From Rhizobium sp. Root708 (GTDB taxonomy: Bacteria; Pseudomonadota; Alphaproteobacteria; Rhizobiales; Rhizobiaceae): a stretch of 64,000 bases of DNA. Shown here piece by piece: positions 17,676 to 27,025 of this stretch. Made by a program: the position numbers and the translations under genes. The stretch is from positions 186,001 to 250,000 of the forward strand of contig NZ_LMHV01000007.1 in the NCBI RefSeq assembly GCF_001429725.1, written 5' to 3'. The notes below the pieces were generated by a model. It searched no databases. It was not told where the DNA came from and worked only from the letters and a program-made list of their open reading frames with translations. The first letter of the stretch is position 1. Each line of letters starts with the position of its first letter.

Positions 17676-18809
17676 TCACTTCAAGAGAGCCTGCGCCTCT
17701 TCGATGCCGAGTGCGGCCGGCTGCGTGCAGGTTGTCGTCAGCTCGATGAAGCGGCCTTCCTCGCCGGACTTCAGGATCGAGGTCATGACGTCGACGCCAT
17801 GCAGCGTGCGATCGAGCGAGCAACGCGCATCGCGCCCCTCGATGATCGCGATCGCCATGTCGGCCAGACCCGCCGTGCGGTAGTTGGCGCGCGGTCCCTG
17901 CGGGCTCTCCTGGTTGAAGATGCCGAACGGATGCTCCCAGCCGTCCAGCGGCTTGATGTCCTTGTCCTTGCCGCTTGCCTCGACGACGCCGCCGAAGAAG
18001 TTCGGATCCGGCACGTAGATGGAGCCCTCGGTGCCGTAAAGCTCCATGTTGGCATGGCGGTGAGACCAGACGTCCCAGCTCGCGGTCAGCGTCACGGTCG
18101 CGCCGCTGACGAATTCGAGGATCGCCTGGATCGTCGTGGGCGTCTTAACCGGGATCGTTTCGCCGTTGCGCGGCTCGCTCGTGATCGTGCGGGTCTCGGA
18201 CGCCATCGAGGTCATCGCGCCGACGCGCTTCACCGGTCCGATCAGGTTGATCAGGTTGGCGATGTAGTAAGGGCCGAGATCGAGGATCGGACCGCCGCCG
18301 GGCAGGAAGAAGAAATCAGGGTTCGGATGCCACATCTCCATGCCCGGGCTCATGACATAGCACGCGCCCGAGGTGACGCGGCCGATGCCGCCCTCGTCGA
18401 TATATTTGCGGGCGAGCTGATGCGCGCCGCCGAGGAAGGTGTCCGGCGCACAACCGACGGAGAGGTTCTTCTCCTTGGCGATACGGCGCAGTTCCTCACC
18501 CTGCTCGAGGGTGAGAACCAGCGGCTTTTCCGAATAGACGTGCTTGCCAGCTTCGAGGATCGACTTCGAAACCGGGAAATGCGCATCCGGGATGGTGAGG
18601 TTGACGACGACGTCGACCTCGTCATTGGCGAGAAGCTCGTCGATCGTCTGCGCCTTGACGCCATATTCCTCTGCGCGGGCCTGGGCGGCCTGCATGTTGA
18701 GGTCGGCGCAGGCCACGACGTTGAGGCCCTTGAATAGCGGGGCCAGCGAAAAGTAGGTGGTGGAGATGTTGCCGCATCCGATGATGCCGACGCCAAGTTC
18801 CTTGGTCAT
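17676..18809 (-). CDS. Gfo/Idh/MocA family NAD(P)-dependent sugar oxidoreductase
   Basis: A 377-residue oxidoreductase with an N-terminal Rossmann domain (GVGIIGCGNIS, residues 6-16; VACADLN for cofactor choice) and the family EKPLVLTLEQG motif carrying the catalytic lysine. The C-terminal alpha/beta domain follows. GAGGACC lies just upstream of the start. It is eight bases from the sugar isomerase/epimerase gene. Gfo/Idh enzymes paired with such TIM-barrel proteins can oxidise glycosides at C3 before cleavage, a route that would fit this operon, but simple sugar dehydrogenation is also possible. Confidence 0.9.
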   Translation of the reverse strand: MTKELGVGIIGCGNISTTYFSLAPLFKGLNVVACADLNMQAAQARAEEYGVKAQTIDELLANDEVDVVVNLTIPDAHFPVSKSILEAGKHVYSEKPLVLTLEQGEELRRIAKEKNLSVGCAPDTFLGGAHQLARKYIDEGGIGRVTSGACYVMSPGMEMWHPNPDFFFLPGGGPILDLGPYYIANLINLIGPVKRVGAMTSMASETRTITSEPRNGETIPVKTPTTIQAILEFVSGATVTLTASWDVWSHRHANMELYGTEGSIYVPDPNFFGGVVEASGKDKDIKPLDGWEHPFGIFNQESPQGPRANYRTAGLADMAIAIIEGRDARCSLDRTLHGVDVMTSILKSGEEGRFIELTTTCTQPAALGIEEAQALLK

Positions 18810-18817
18810 GATGGTCC

Positions 18818-19579
18818 TCAGTAGGTCTTGAAGGATGCGATCGAGCGGGTGATCAGGCGATCGACATCGGCCGGATTGTCATGCTCGACGACGTAATGCT
18901 TGGTCTTGGTGCCCTTCAGCGCCGTGACGAGCTTCGCCCAATCAAGCGTGCCGTGGCCGACATCGGCCCAGCCGTCTTCGTTCTTGTTTTCGCCAGCCGG
19001 CGCAATGTCCTTGACGTGCGCCGAGGTGATGCGCGAACCGAGCTTCTCGATCCATGCGAAGGGATCGGCGCCGCCGCGAACGACCCAGGCGATATCCGCT
19101 TCCCAGGAGATGTCAGGCGCGCCTTCAAAGATGCGCTCGATCGGCAGCGAGCCGTCGGCGAGCTTGACGAATTCGAAGTCGTGATTGTGCCAGCCGAACT
19201 CGTAACCCGCATCCTTGTAGGGCTTGCTCATTTCCTGCAGGCGCTTGCCGAAGGCCAGCCAGCCGGCACCATCGGTCGGCCGCTCATCGGCAGCCAGATG
19301 CGGCGCATAGATGGAATCCATGCCGAGGATCTTGGCGATGTTCAAAGACTTCTGCACTTCGCCATCGAGGAAGTCGGGGCTGAAGTGGCCGCTCGCCATC
19401 GTGAGACCGTTCCTGTCGAGTTCGGCGCGCAGGCTGTTCAGGCCGGCGTCGTCGAGATCGGCATAGATTCCGCCGAAGCCTTCGACTTCCTGATAGCCGG
19501 CCTTGCCGAGCTTTTCGAAGATCGCCGAATAGGGCTGGAAGTTGCGGGCGCTATAAAGCTGGAAACTCAGTTTCGTCAT
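18818..19579 (-). CDS. Sugar phosphate isomerase/epimerase family (AP endonuclease 2 fold)
   Basis: A 253-residue TIM barrel of the xylose-isomerase-like family. Metal-site residues are visible as GWHNHDFEF (H and E), E/D in WEADIAWVVRGG, SAHVKDIAP and VEHDNP. There is no signal peptide. AGGAGGAT precedes the start. It sits between the GH2 enzyme and the Gfo/Idh oxidoreductase with short spacings, so the three are made together. Members act as isomerases, epimerases, inosose dehydratases or 3-keto-glycoside lyases/hydrolases; the exact reaction here cannot be read from sequence. Confidence 0.87.
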   Translation of the reverse strand: MTKLSFQLYSARNFQPYSAIFEKLGKAGYQEVEGFGGIYADLDDAGLNSLRAELDRNGLTMASGHFSPDFLDGEVQKSLNIAKILGMDSIYAPHLAADERPTDGAGWLAFGKRLQEMSKPYKDAGYEFGWHNHDFEFVKLADGSLPIERIFEGAPDISWEADIAWVVRGGADPFAWIEKLGSRITSAHVKDIAPAGENKNEDGWADVGHGTLDWAKLVTALKGTKTKHYVVEHDNPADVDRLITRSIASFKTY

Positions 19580-19621
19580 AATATCCTCCTCGGGCCTCGT
19601 GCCCGTTCATTTCAATCAGGA

Positions 19622-22087
19622 TCAATCCACGGACTGACAGGATTGCAGGTCGTAGAAACGGAAGTCCGGCAGGGCGCCATCAGCAAGCGGCGTGGCCGGG
19701 GTGAAGGTGATGCGGCGCGTCTCGCCCGCCGCCAGATCGAAGGCATTGTCGGAATATTTGCCGTCGGTCTCGGTTTCGATCATCACAAAGAGCGCAAGTC
19801 CCTTCGCGGTGACGTTGAGGCAGACGGAGCCGTCCTCCTCGACATATTCGTGCGTGACCATCAGGCCCGCCGGCTCTAGCTCCAGTGCCTTGTAGGTGCC
19901 ATGAACATAATGCCCCTCGCCGCCCATGCCGTTCGACGCCGTGAAGCGCCAGGCAAGCAGCGTGCCCGAGGGGATCTCGGAGACGTCGATGCTGGTCGCG
20001 GTCACGGCCGCGTCAGGTGAGCAGACCGCCTGCACATCCTTCAGGTGCTTGCGCTCGCCCTTCATGTCGATCAGCGAGACCGACAGGTCGACGCTGACGT
20101 CAGCAAGCGTGTCGTTGACCAGCGAGAAGCGGATCTGCTTCCCATCATCGGATGGGATCGCCGCAACCGCGACGGGCTGGAAGAAGCGTTTGACGAGATA
20201 ATGCATCGCCTTCCAGCGGCCGCCGTAATCGAGGCTCGACCACGAGGCCACAGGCCAGGTGTCGTTGAGCTGCCAGTAGATCGTGCCCATGCAATGCGGC
20301 TTCAGCGACCGCCAGTATTCCACCGCCGTCTTGATCGCCAGCCCCTGCTGGATCTGGGAGAGATAGACGAAATTCGGGAAATCCTTGGGGAAGCGGAAAT
20401 AGCGGAACATCGTCCCGGCGATGCGCTCGTTGCCGCCGGCATTCTTCTGGTGCAGTTCCATGACCGGCGACGCCACGTTCATGTCCTTGGCATCGGCATA
20501 GGTCTTGATGACAGGTAGCGAGGTGTAGGACTGGAAGCCGAACTCCGAGCAGAAGCGCGGGCGCACCGAACGGTAATTGTCGAACGATTTGTTCTCGTGC
20601 CAGACTGACCAGTAGTGCATATCGCCGGAACCGTCGGCATGCCAGGCATCGCCGAAGTCGAGATAGCCCGACGCCGGGCTCGACGGCCACCAGATCGCAT
20701 CGGGTGCGGCCTTCTTCATCGCCTGCTCGATCACGCGGTTGAGGCGGTCGTAGGAGACGAGATAGCGGTCGCGGTCCTTGCGCGATTCCTCGAACCAGGT
20801 CAGCGCCCCGACAAGCTCGTTGTCGCCGCACCAGAGCGCGATCGACGGATGCGAGTTCAGGCGGCGCACCTGGTAATCGACTTCGAGCGCCACGTTGTCG
20901 AGGAAGTCCTCGGTCGAGGGATAGAGGTTGCAGGCGAACATGAAGTCCTGCCAGACCATCAGGCCGAGCCGGTCGCAGAGATCGTAGAAATGCTCGTGCT
21001 CGTAGAACCCGCCGCCCCAGACGCGGATCATGTTCATGTTGGCGGACTTGGCCGATTGCAGCAGGTCCTCGGTCTTCTCCGGCGACGACAGCGAAAATAG
21101 CGCGTCGGCCGGAATCCAGTTGGCGCCACGGCAGAAGATCTCGCGGCCATTGACCTTCAGTGCGAAGCGGGCACCAGCGGCGTCAGGCGTGGTGATGAGC
21201 TCGACGGCGCGAAGACCGATCTGCTTGGTGACAGCATCTGCAGGCAGATCGACGGTGAGCGCATAGAGCGGCTGCTCGCCGCTACCCGCCGGCCACCAGA
21301 GGCGCGGCTTGTCGATCTCGAAGACGTGATTGACGACAGTCTCGCCAGCGCTGACGCCGACATCGAGGCGCACCCGCTCGCCGTCGAGCGAGAAATGCAC
21401 GGGAACGATGCCTGGGTTCTTAGAGAACAGCGTCGTTGAGACCTTGAGATCGACGGAACCGTCGAGATTGTGCACTTGCTGCGTCGTCACATGCTCGATG
21501 CGGGCGGTGTCGAGACGGCGCAACGCGATCGTGCCGTATAGCCCGAGCGGCGCGATTGCGATGTTCCAGTCCCAGCCGAAATGGCATTGCGGCTTGCGCA
21601 GCATGTTGCCGTTGGGGATCGGCGAATTGCCGGTCGAATAGGGAATGTAGAAGGGCTGCTTGCCCTGCCGGTCCGCACCCGCCGCAATGCTCGAATGCAG
21701 CACGATGCGGATGACGTTCTCGCCGGATTTCAGATGGCTGCTGACATCCGGCCGATAGCGGCGGAAGCTGTTGTCGGCAAGCAGCGCCGGCGAGCCATTG
21801 ATGAAGACGGCGGCCACCGTGTCGAGATAATCGATATCGAGATACCAGTCGCCATCGGGCTCCGACACCGTGAAGCTGCGCTCGATCGACCAGTCGCGAT
21901 GCGCCACCCACTGCACGACCTCTTCGTTGCGGCCGAAATAGGGATCGGGGATAAGCTTGGCGGCATGGAGCGCCGAGTGCACGTCGCCGGGTAGCGTGAT
22001 CGGCGCGGTGATTTCACCATCCGTGGAGGTGAGCTTCCACGAGCCTGAGAGGTCGAGGTTGAACCCGTTGGTGGGCAAGGATGTCAT
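19622..22087 (-). CDS. Glycoside hydrolase family 2, beta-mannosidase
   Basis: An 821-residue cytoplasmic enzyme with the GH2 order: N-terminal jelly-roll (SGSWKLTSTDG, LPGDVHSALHAAKLIPDPYFGRNE), immunoglobulin-like domain, TIM barrel and C-terminal sandwiches. The barrel has WGGGFYEHEHFYDLCDRLGLMVWQDFMFAC, the acid/base glutamate in LWCGDNE, and the nucleophile glutamate in FCSEFGFQS, all typical of beta-mannosidases. The N-terminal PGDVHSAL and PYFGRNE blocks separate it from beta-galactosidases. There is no signal peptide, so it should hydrolyse imported beta-mannosides. It follows the importer ATPase gene in the same operon. Confidence 0.92.
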   Translation of the reverse strand: MTSLPTNGFNLDLSGSWKLTSTDGEITAPITLPGDVHSALHAAKLIPDPYFGRNEEVVQWVAHRDWSIERSFTVSEPDGDWYLDIDYLDTVAAVFINGSPALLADNSFRRYRPDVSSHLKSGENVIRIVLHSSIAAGADRQGKQPFYIPYSTGNSPIPNGNMLRKPQCHFGWDWNIAIAPLGLYGTIALRRLDTARIEHVTTQQVHNLDGSVDLKVSTTLFSKNPGIVPVHFSLDGERVRLDVGVSAGETVVNHVFEIDKPRLWWPAGSGEQPLYALTVDLPADAVTKQIGLRAVELITTPDAAGARFALKVNGREIFCRGANWIPADALFSLSSPEKTEDLLQSAKSANMNMIRVWGGGFYEHEHFYDLCDRLGLMVWQDFMFACNLYPSTEDFLDNVALEVDYQVRRLNSHPSIALWCGDNELVGALTWFEESRKDRDRYLVSYDRLNRVIEQAMKKAAPDAIWWPSSPASGYLDFGDAWHADGSGDMHYWSVWHENKSFDNYRSVRPRFCSEFGFQSYTSLPVIKTYADAKDMNVASPVMELHQKNAGGNERIAGTMFRYFRFPKDFPNFVYLSQIQQGLAIKTAVEYWRSLKPHCMGTIYWQLNDTWPVASWSSLDYGGRWKAMHYLVKRFFQPVAVAAIPSDDGKQIRFSLVNDTLADVSVDLSVSLIDMKGERKHLKDVQAVCSPDAAVTATSIDVSEIPSGTLLAWRFTASNGMGGEGHYVHGTYKALELEPAGLMVTHEYVEEDGSVCLNVTAKGLALFVMIETETDGKYSDNAFDLAAGETRRITFTPATPLADGALPDFRFYDLQSCQSVD

Positions 22088-22211
22088 AGCACTGTCCGAT
22101 CAGGCCGCTCTTGGGAGAACCCGTCACCGGGCTGCGACCGAATGTGGTTGGCCGATAAGGCCGATTGGAAGAACGGGCGGAGCTTTTGCGGCCCCGCCCG
22201 CAACGCGATGT

Positions 22212-23297
22212 TTAAAGGCGCAGTTCCGTCTCCGCGTCGAAGATCGACGCCAGTGACATGTCGAAGCCGAGCTTCACCTGTGAGCCCGGGTTGAAGCGGC
22301 GTGAACCGTTGATGCGCACCGACATTGTGTGGCCGGCATGCTTCAGCCACAGCAAGTTGTCGGCGCCCATCGGCTCCTCGATGTCGACGGTCGCGTCGTG
22401 GGTCTCGGCGCCGAGGCCCTCGTTGACCTTGATATGCTCCGGCCGCACGCCGAGCGTCACCTTGCGGCCAGCCTGCAGCGGCGCGCTTGCCTCATAGGCA
22501 TCGACGTTGAAATCGACACCGTTGGCGGTGAACACGGTGGCGTCGCCCCGCTTGGCGATCTCGCCGCGCAGGAAGTTCATCGACGGAGAGCCGATGAAGC
22601 CGGCGACGAACAGGCTGCGCGGCTTGTTGTAGATCGTCGTCGGATCGGCGAGCTGCTGGATGACGCCGTTCTTCATGATCGCGATGCGGTCGGCAAGCGT
22701 CAGCGCCTCGATCTGGTCGTGCGTGACGTAGATCATCGTGTTCTTCAGCGACTGGTGCAGGCGCTTGATCTCGACGCGCAGTTCCGAACGCAGCTTGGCG
22801 TCGAGGTTGGAGAGCGGCTCGTCGAACAGGAACACGTCGACATCGCGCACCAGCGCACGGCCGATTGCCACGCGCTGCCGCTGACCGCCCGAAAGCTCGG
22901 CCGGCTTGCGCTTCAAAAGCGGTTGGATCTGCAGGATCTCGGAGGCACGGGCCACGCGCTTGTCGATCTCCTGTTGCGATACCTTGGCGACCTGCAGGCC
23001 GAAGGACAGGTTCTTCTCGACCGTCATCTGCGGGTAGAGCGCGTATGACTGGAACACCATGCCGATGCCGCGATCCTTGGGCTCTTCCCAGGTGACGTTC
23101 TTGCCCTTGATGTGAATCTGACCTTCGCTGATATCGAGCAGGCCGGCGATGCAGTTGAGCAGGGTCGACTTGCCGCAGCCGGACGAACCGAGCAGCACGA
23201 GGAATTCCCCGTCATTGATCTCGAGATTGAGATCCTTGAGGACGCTGACGGCACCGAAGTTCAGCGAAAGGTCTTTGATTGATACGCTCGAATTCAT
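22212..23297 (-). CDS. Carbohydrate ABC transporter ATPase (UgpC/MsmK type)
   Basis: A 361-residue ATPase of the MalK-like CUT1 class. Walker A is GSSGCGKST, the signature is LSGGQRQRVAIGRALVRD, Walker B is VFLFDEPLSNLD, followed by the H-loop VTHDQIEA. The C-terminal regulatory OB domain (from about residue 240) ends FDAETELRL. AAAGG precedes the start, three bases after the permease stop. It energises the neighbouring permeases. MalK-type ATPases are often shared between importers, so it may serve other sugars too. Confidence 0.95.
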   Translation of the reverse strand: MNSSVSIKDLSLNFGAVSVLKDLNLEINDGEFLVLLGSSGCGKSTLLNCIAGLLDISEGQIHIKGKNVTWEEPKDRGIGMVFQSYALYPQMTVEKNLSFGLQVAKVSQQEIDKRVARASEILQIQPLLKRKPAELSGGQRQRVAIGRALVRDVDVFLFDEPLSNLDAKLRSELRVEIKRLHQSLKNTMIYVTHDQIEALTLADRIAIMKNGVIQQLADPTTIYNKPRSLFVAGFIGSPSMNFLRGEIAKRGDATVFTANGVDFNVDAYEASAPLQAGRKVTLGVRPEHIKVNEGLGAETHDATVDIEEPMGADNLLWLKHAGHTMSVRINGSRRFNPGSQVKLGFDMSLASIFDAETELRL

Positions 23298-23300
23298 GGA

Positions 23301-24230
23301 TCAGCCTTTCACTGCGCCGGCGGCGATGCCACGGACGAACAGACGCCCCGACACGAAGTAGACAACGAGCGGCACCAGACCCGTGAGGATGGTTGCGGCC
23401 ATGTTGACGTTGTATTCCTTCACGCCCTGGACGGAATTGACGATGTTGTTGAGCTGCACGGTCATCGGATAGTATTCCGGTCGGGTGAAGACGACGCCGA
23501 ACAGGAAGTCGTTCCAGATGCCGGTGACCTGCAGGATCATGGCGACGACGAAGATCGGCAGCGACATCGGCACCATGATCTTCAGGAAGATCTGCCAGAA
23601 CCCTGCCCCGTCGATACGCGCGGCCTTGAACAGCTCCTGCGGCAGCGATGCGAAGTAGTTGCGGAAGAGCAGCGTCAGGATCGGCATGCCGAAGATCGAG
23701 TGCACGATGATCAGCCCGGTCAGCGTCCCGTAGATGCCGAGTTCGCGCAGCACGATGACAATCGGATAGATCATCACCTGGTAGGGAATGAACGCCCCGA
23801 CGACCAGGATCGAGAAGAACAGTTCCGAGCCCTTGAAGCGCCAGTTGGCCAGCGCATAGCCGTTGACCGAGGCAATGGCGATCGAGACGATCACCGACGG
23901 CACGGTGATGCGCACCGAATTCCAGAAGCCGCGCGAAAGACCGTCGCAATTCAATCCGGTGCAGGCCGTGGCCCAGGCCTTGACCCAAGGTTCGAAGGTG
24001 ATTTCCATCGGCGGCGAGAAGATGTTGCCCATGCGGATCTCGGGCATCCCCTTCAGCGACGTGACGATCATCACGTAAAGCGGCAGCAGGTAGTAGGCGG
24101 CGGCGACGAACAGCGTGCCGTAGAGCATGATGTTGCGCGGTGAAAGCACCCGCTTCGGCTTGGCGCCGTTCGGTCCGTCGAAGGACTTCGCGGTAGCGGT
24201 GGTGGTGTTGAGAGCGATGGTATCAGGCAC
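23301..24230 (-). CDS. Carbohydrate ABC transporter permease (MalG type)
   Basis: A 309-residue inner-membrane permease with a long basic N-terminal tail and six membrane helices. The EAA-type coupling loop (ELFKAARIDGAGFWQIFLKIMVPMSLP) binds the ATPase. It ends in the usual short GIAAGAVKG. The start is GTG at 24230, inside the end of the other permease gene; the eight-base overlap indicates translational coupling. Confidence 0.95.
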   Translation of the reverse strand: MPDTIALNTTTATAKSFDGPNGAKPKRVLSPRNIMLYGTLFVAAAYYLLPLYVMIVTSLKGMPEIRMGNIFSPPMEITFEPWVKAWATACTGLNCDGLSRGFWNSVRITVPSVIVSIAIASVNGYALANWRFKGSELFFSILVVGAFIPYQVMIYPIVIVLRELGIYGTLTGLIIVHSIFGMPILTLLFRNYFASLPQELFKAARIDGAGFWQIFLKIMVPMSLPIFVVAMILQVTGIWNDFLFGVVFTRPEYYPMTVQLNNIVNSVQGVKEYNVNMAATILTGLVPLVVYFVSGRLFVRGIAAGAVKG

Positions 24231-25125
24231 GCTTACGCCCTCCGAATTCCAGATAAGCCCACGGAATGATGATGATCGCGACCGTGATCAGCATCATGGT
24301 CGAGGCGGCGAAGCCCTGCCCCAGGTTCTGCGCCTGGAACATGTAGTCGTAGACATACTTGGCGGGGACTTCCGACGAGATGCCGGGGCCGCCCGACGTC
24401 TGCGCCACGACCAGGTCGTAGACCTTGACGATGCCGGAGGCGATGATGACGAGCGTGGTGATGAAGACGGGACGCATCATCGGAATGACGATGAACAGAT
24501 AGGTCTTCCACATCGGGATGCCGTCGACGCGCGAGGCCTTCCAGATGTCCTCGTCGATCCCGCGCAGGCCGGCGAGCATCAGGCACATGACGAGGCCCGT
24601 TCCCTGCCAGAGTGCTGCGATCAGGACGCCGTAGATGACGATGCTCGGCGTATAGAGTGGATCGAAGGTGAAGCTCGTCCAGCCGAGCGAACGTACCACC
24701 GACTGCACGCCGAACTCCGGATTGAGCACCCACTGCCAGACAAGCCCGGTAACGATGAAGGACAGCGCGAAGGGATAGAGGAAGATCGTCCGGAACGCGT
24801 TCTCGAACCGGATCTTCTGATCCATCAGGGCCGCCAGCGTGAAGCCGATGACGAGGCTGAAGATCAGCGAGAGAACGCCGTAGACGGCAAGATTCTCGAT
24901 GGAGACGATCCAGCGCGGTGCAGCCCAGAGGCGCTTGTACTGGTCGAAACCGACGAAGCTCAACCGTGGAAGGAGCTTCGAGTTGGTGAATGAGTAGAAT
25001 ACTGTCCAGACCGTGCCGCCGAGAAAGATGACCACGGCGGTCAGGATCATCGGGATGGACGCAATCTTCGAGTTCAGATTGCGCAGTAACTGGTTTGGCC
25101 GGCCTGCTTTCGCTTGACCCGTCAT
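24223..25125 (-). CDS. Carbohydrate ABC transporter permease (MalF type)
   Basis: A 300-residue permease with six predicted helices and the EAA loop GIDEDIWKASRVDGIPMWKTYLFIVIPMMRP. It pairs with the MalG-type permease whose gene overlaps its 3' end. A very strong AGGAGGAG site precedes the ATG at 25125. The gene is separated from the binding-protein gene upstream by a 211-base gap that holds a stable hairpin. Confidence 0.95.
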   Translation of the reverse strand: MTGQAKAGRPNQLLRNLNSKIASIPMILTAVVIFLGGTVWTVFYSFTNSKLLPRLSFVGFDQYKRLWAAPRWIVSIENLAVYGVLSLIFSLVIGFTLAALMDQKIRFENAFRTIFLYPFALSFIVTGLVWQWVLNPEFGVQSVVRSLGWTSFTFDPLYTPSIVIYGVLIAALWQGTGLVMCLMLAGLRGIDEDIWKASRVDGIPMWKTYLFIVIPMMRPVFITTLVIIASGIVKVYDLVVAQTSGGPGISSEVPAKYVYDYMFQAQNLGQGFAASTMMLITVAIIIIPWAYLEFGGRKRA

Positions 25126-25284
25126 TGTGACTCCTCCTGAATCGCAAGTCCTATGTGATCCAGAGCGCGGACCGTCGCCGGTCAGCTCCTCTTTTCACTT
25201 CCGTCTGGAGACTGAATGTCCTTCATCGGCACGTTTCAGCCTCGATCACTGCCGCAGCCGGATCACACTGGGAGTTCCGGGCAA

Positions 25285-25312
25285 ATCCGGCTCCGTCGAA
25301 ACGGAGCCGGAT
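25285..25312 (-). promoter_or_regulatory. Intercistronic hairpin between binding-protein and permease genes
   Basis: ATCCGGCTCCGT (25285-25296) pairs perfectly with ACGGAGCCGGAT (25301-25312) around CGAA. On the transcribed minus strand the loop reads TTCG, a very stable tetraloop. It begins 24 bases after the binding-protein stop and has no T run, so it more likely protects the upstream message from 3' decay or partly attenuates than fully terminates. Confidence 0.65.
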
Positions 25313-25336
25313 CGCAACAGCATCGGAATGCGACGA

Positions 25337-26572
25337 TCAGTCGGCAGAGCCGATGATTTCAGCGAAGCGCTTCTGGGCGGCTTCCGGCGTCATCGACGGA
25401 TTGGCGAAGAACTCCGAGAAGAGATCTTCCTTCTGCTTCTGGCTGTCGGCCGAAAGCAGCTGGTCGGTGCCTTCGATCACGTTGCCCTTCTTCAGGATCT
25501 CGAGGCCCTTCTTCATGCAGTCGTTGGCGGCTGCTAGGTCAACGTCACCGCGAACCGGCAGCGAGCCCTTCTTCAGGTTGAAGGCAACCTGGGTCTTGGG
25601 GTCGAGCAGCGTCTTGGCAAGAACGTCCTGAGCCTTCGACTTCGCTTCATCCTTCAGCTTCGGGAAATAGAACGCATCACCACCGGTGGAGATGATTTCG
25701 TTCACCCCGAGGCCCGGAAGGCAGGTGTAGTCGGTGCCAGCCTTCTGGCCAGCCAGCGCGAATTCGCCCTGTGCCCAGTCACCCATGATCTGGCCGCCGG
25801 CCTTGCCGGTGATGACCAGATTGGTTGCCTGGTTCCAATCCTGCACATTGCTGCCCTTCGACATCTTGCGGGCGTCGTCCGCAGCCTTGAAGACCTTGGC
25901 GATCTCAGGACCAGCAGCGACATCAGCGTCCTTGTCCTTGAACACCTTGTAGAAAGTATCCTTGCCGGCGATTGCGACCAACAGCACGTCGAACGCGCCT
26001 GTTGCCTGCCATGGCTGGCCACCGACGGCGAGCGGCACGATGCCGGCCTTTTCGAGCGCCGGCGCGGCAGCAACGAACTCATCCCAGTTCTTCGGCACTT
26101 CGACGCCAGCCTTCTTGAAGGCCGCATTCGAAAGCCACAGCCACTGCCAGGAGTGGATGTTGACCGGAGCGCAATAGATCTTGCCGTCGATCGTGCAGCT
26201 GTCGAGCAGGCTCGCCGGACGAATGATGTCCTTCCAGTGCTCGGCGGTCGCGACATCAGTAAGATCGCGCATCAGGCCGGACTGAACCAGTTCCTCGGCC
26301 TGACGGCCGTGGTTGAACTGGGTGGCGCCCATCGGATCGCCCCCGGTGATGCGGCTGACCATGATCGGACGCGCGGTGCCGCCGGAACCGGCGATAGCGC
26401 CGTCGACCCACTTATTGCCGGTCGCATCGAATGCCTTGGCGAGTTCAGCCACGGCAGCAGCTTCGCCGCCAGACGTCCACCAATGCGTGACTTCAAGATC
26501 GGTCGCGTTCGCCGCACCGAGCGGCAGCACGACGGAAGCGGCGAGCGCAGCCGCAATCAAACGAAAATTCAT
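25337..26572 (-). CDS. Carbohydrate ABC transporter substrate-binding protein
   Basis: A 411-residue periplasmic binding protein of the CUT1 class with a signal peptide (residues 1-23, ending GAANA) and then TDLEVTHWWTSGGEAAAVAELAKAF, a motif shared by glucose/mannose and oligosaccharide receptors such as GtsA-like proteins. Two cysteines (CTIDGKIYC) and the C-terminal cysteine near KKGLE may form disulfides. GAGGAG lies before the ATG. It is the first gene of the glycoside operon and divergent from the LacI regulator. Ligand: probably a beta-linked manno- or xylo-oligosaccharide, judged only from the enzymes downstream. Confidence 0.93.
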   Translation of the reverse strand: MNFRLIAAALAASVVLPLGAANATDLEVTHWWTSGGEAAAVAELAKAFDATGNKWVDGAIAGSGGTARPIMVSRITGGDPMGATQFNHGRQAEELVQSGLMRDLTDVATAEHWKDIIRPASLLDSCTIDGKIYCAPVNIHSWQWLWLSNAAFKKAGVEVPKNWDEFVAAAPALEKAGIVPLAVGGQPWQATGAFDVLLVAIAGKDTFYKVFKDKDADVAAGPEIAKVFKAADDARKMSKGSNVQDWNQATNLVITGKAGGQIMGDWAQGEFALAGQKAGTDYTCLPGLGVNEIISTGGDAFYFPKLKDEAKSKAQDVLAKTLLDPKTQVAFNLKKGSLPVRGDVDLAAANDCMKKGLEILKKGNVIEGTDQLLSADSQKQKEDLFSEFFANPSMTPEAAQKRFAEIIGSAD

Positions 26573-27025
26573 GAGTTCTCCTCCCTCACTGAAACGTTGC
26601 CGGAAAAACTTAGTTCAATCGATATTTGGGCGCAACAGCCCCTCTCGAAAATTTTCTCAATGACCGTGATTTGCTACCAATGCCTGTCGAAAAGCCGTCA
26701 TTTTAGACAAGTGGCCTCAAGTGTGACCAGTGGACAGAGCAAACGCACAAGCGATATAATATCATGATTTTGCATACTATTTTTCGCCTCTCCTCGGGAC
26801 CTCTCGGGAAATCCCGTTCGCAAGCGCAAAAAATCCGCGCAAAAACGACGATTTCAACCATTGAGAGCATTCATTTCGGCAGCGATAAAAAAGCGCTCGA
26901 CATTTCTACTGTATCGTTACAGATTTTGCATCCTGAGGGAGGAGCCGCTTTTGCGTTCTTTGGGCTTACAGCGCTTCCAAAAGACACTATAAGCGGGACC
27001 TAATCGCGCAGGACGGCCTAGAGGC
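26573..27025. promoter_or_regulatory. Divergent control region between glycoside operon and LacI regulator
   Basis: This 453-base AT-rich gap should hold both promoters and the LacI operators. The palindromic core AGCGCT occurs at 26892-26897 and 26970-26975, 78 bases apart; CG-centred cores are usual for LacI-family sites, but the flanks are not symmetric, so the assignment is weak. No small gene was found; the 26764 open frame has no ribosome site or homology that I recognise. Confidence 0.4.

Noticed and set aside
26892..26975. AGCGCT cores as firm LacI operators
   Set aside because: Only the six-base core is symmetric and flanks differ between the two copies, so I kept it as a weak note in the intergenic feature and not as a separate site.
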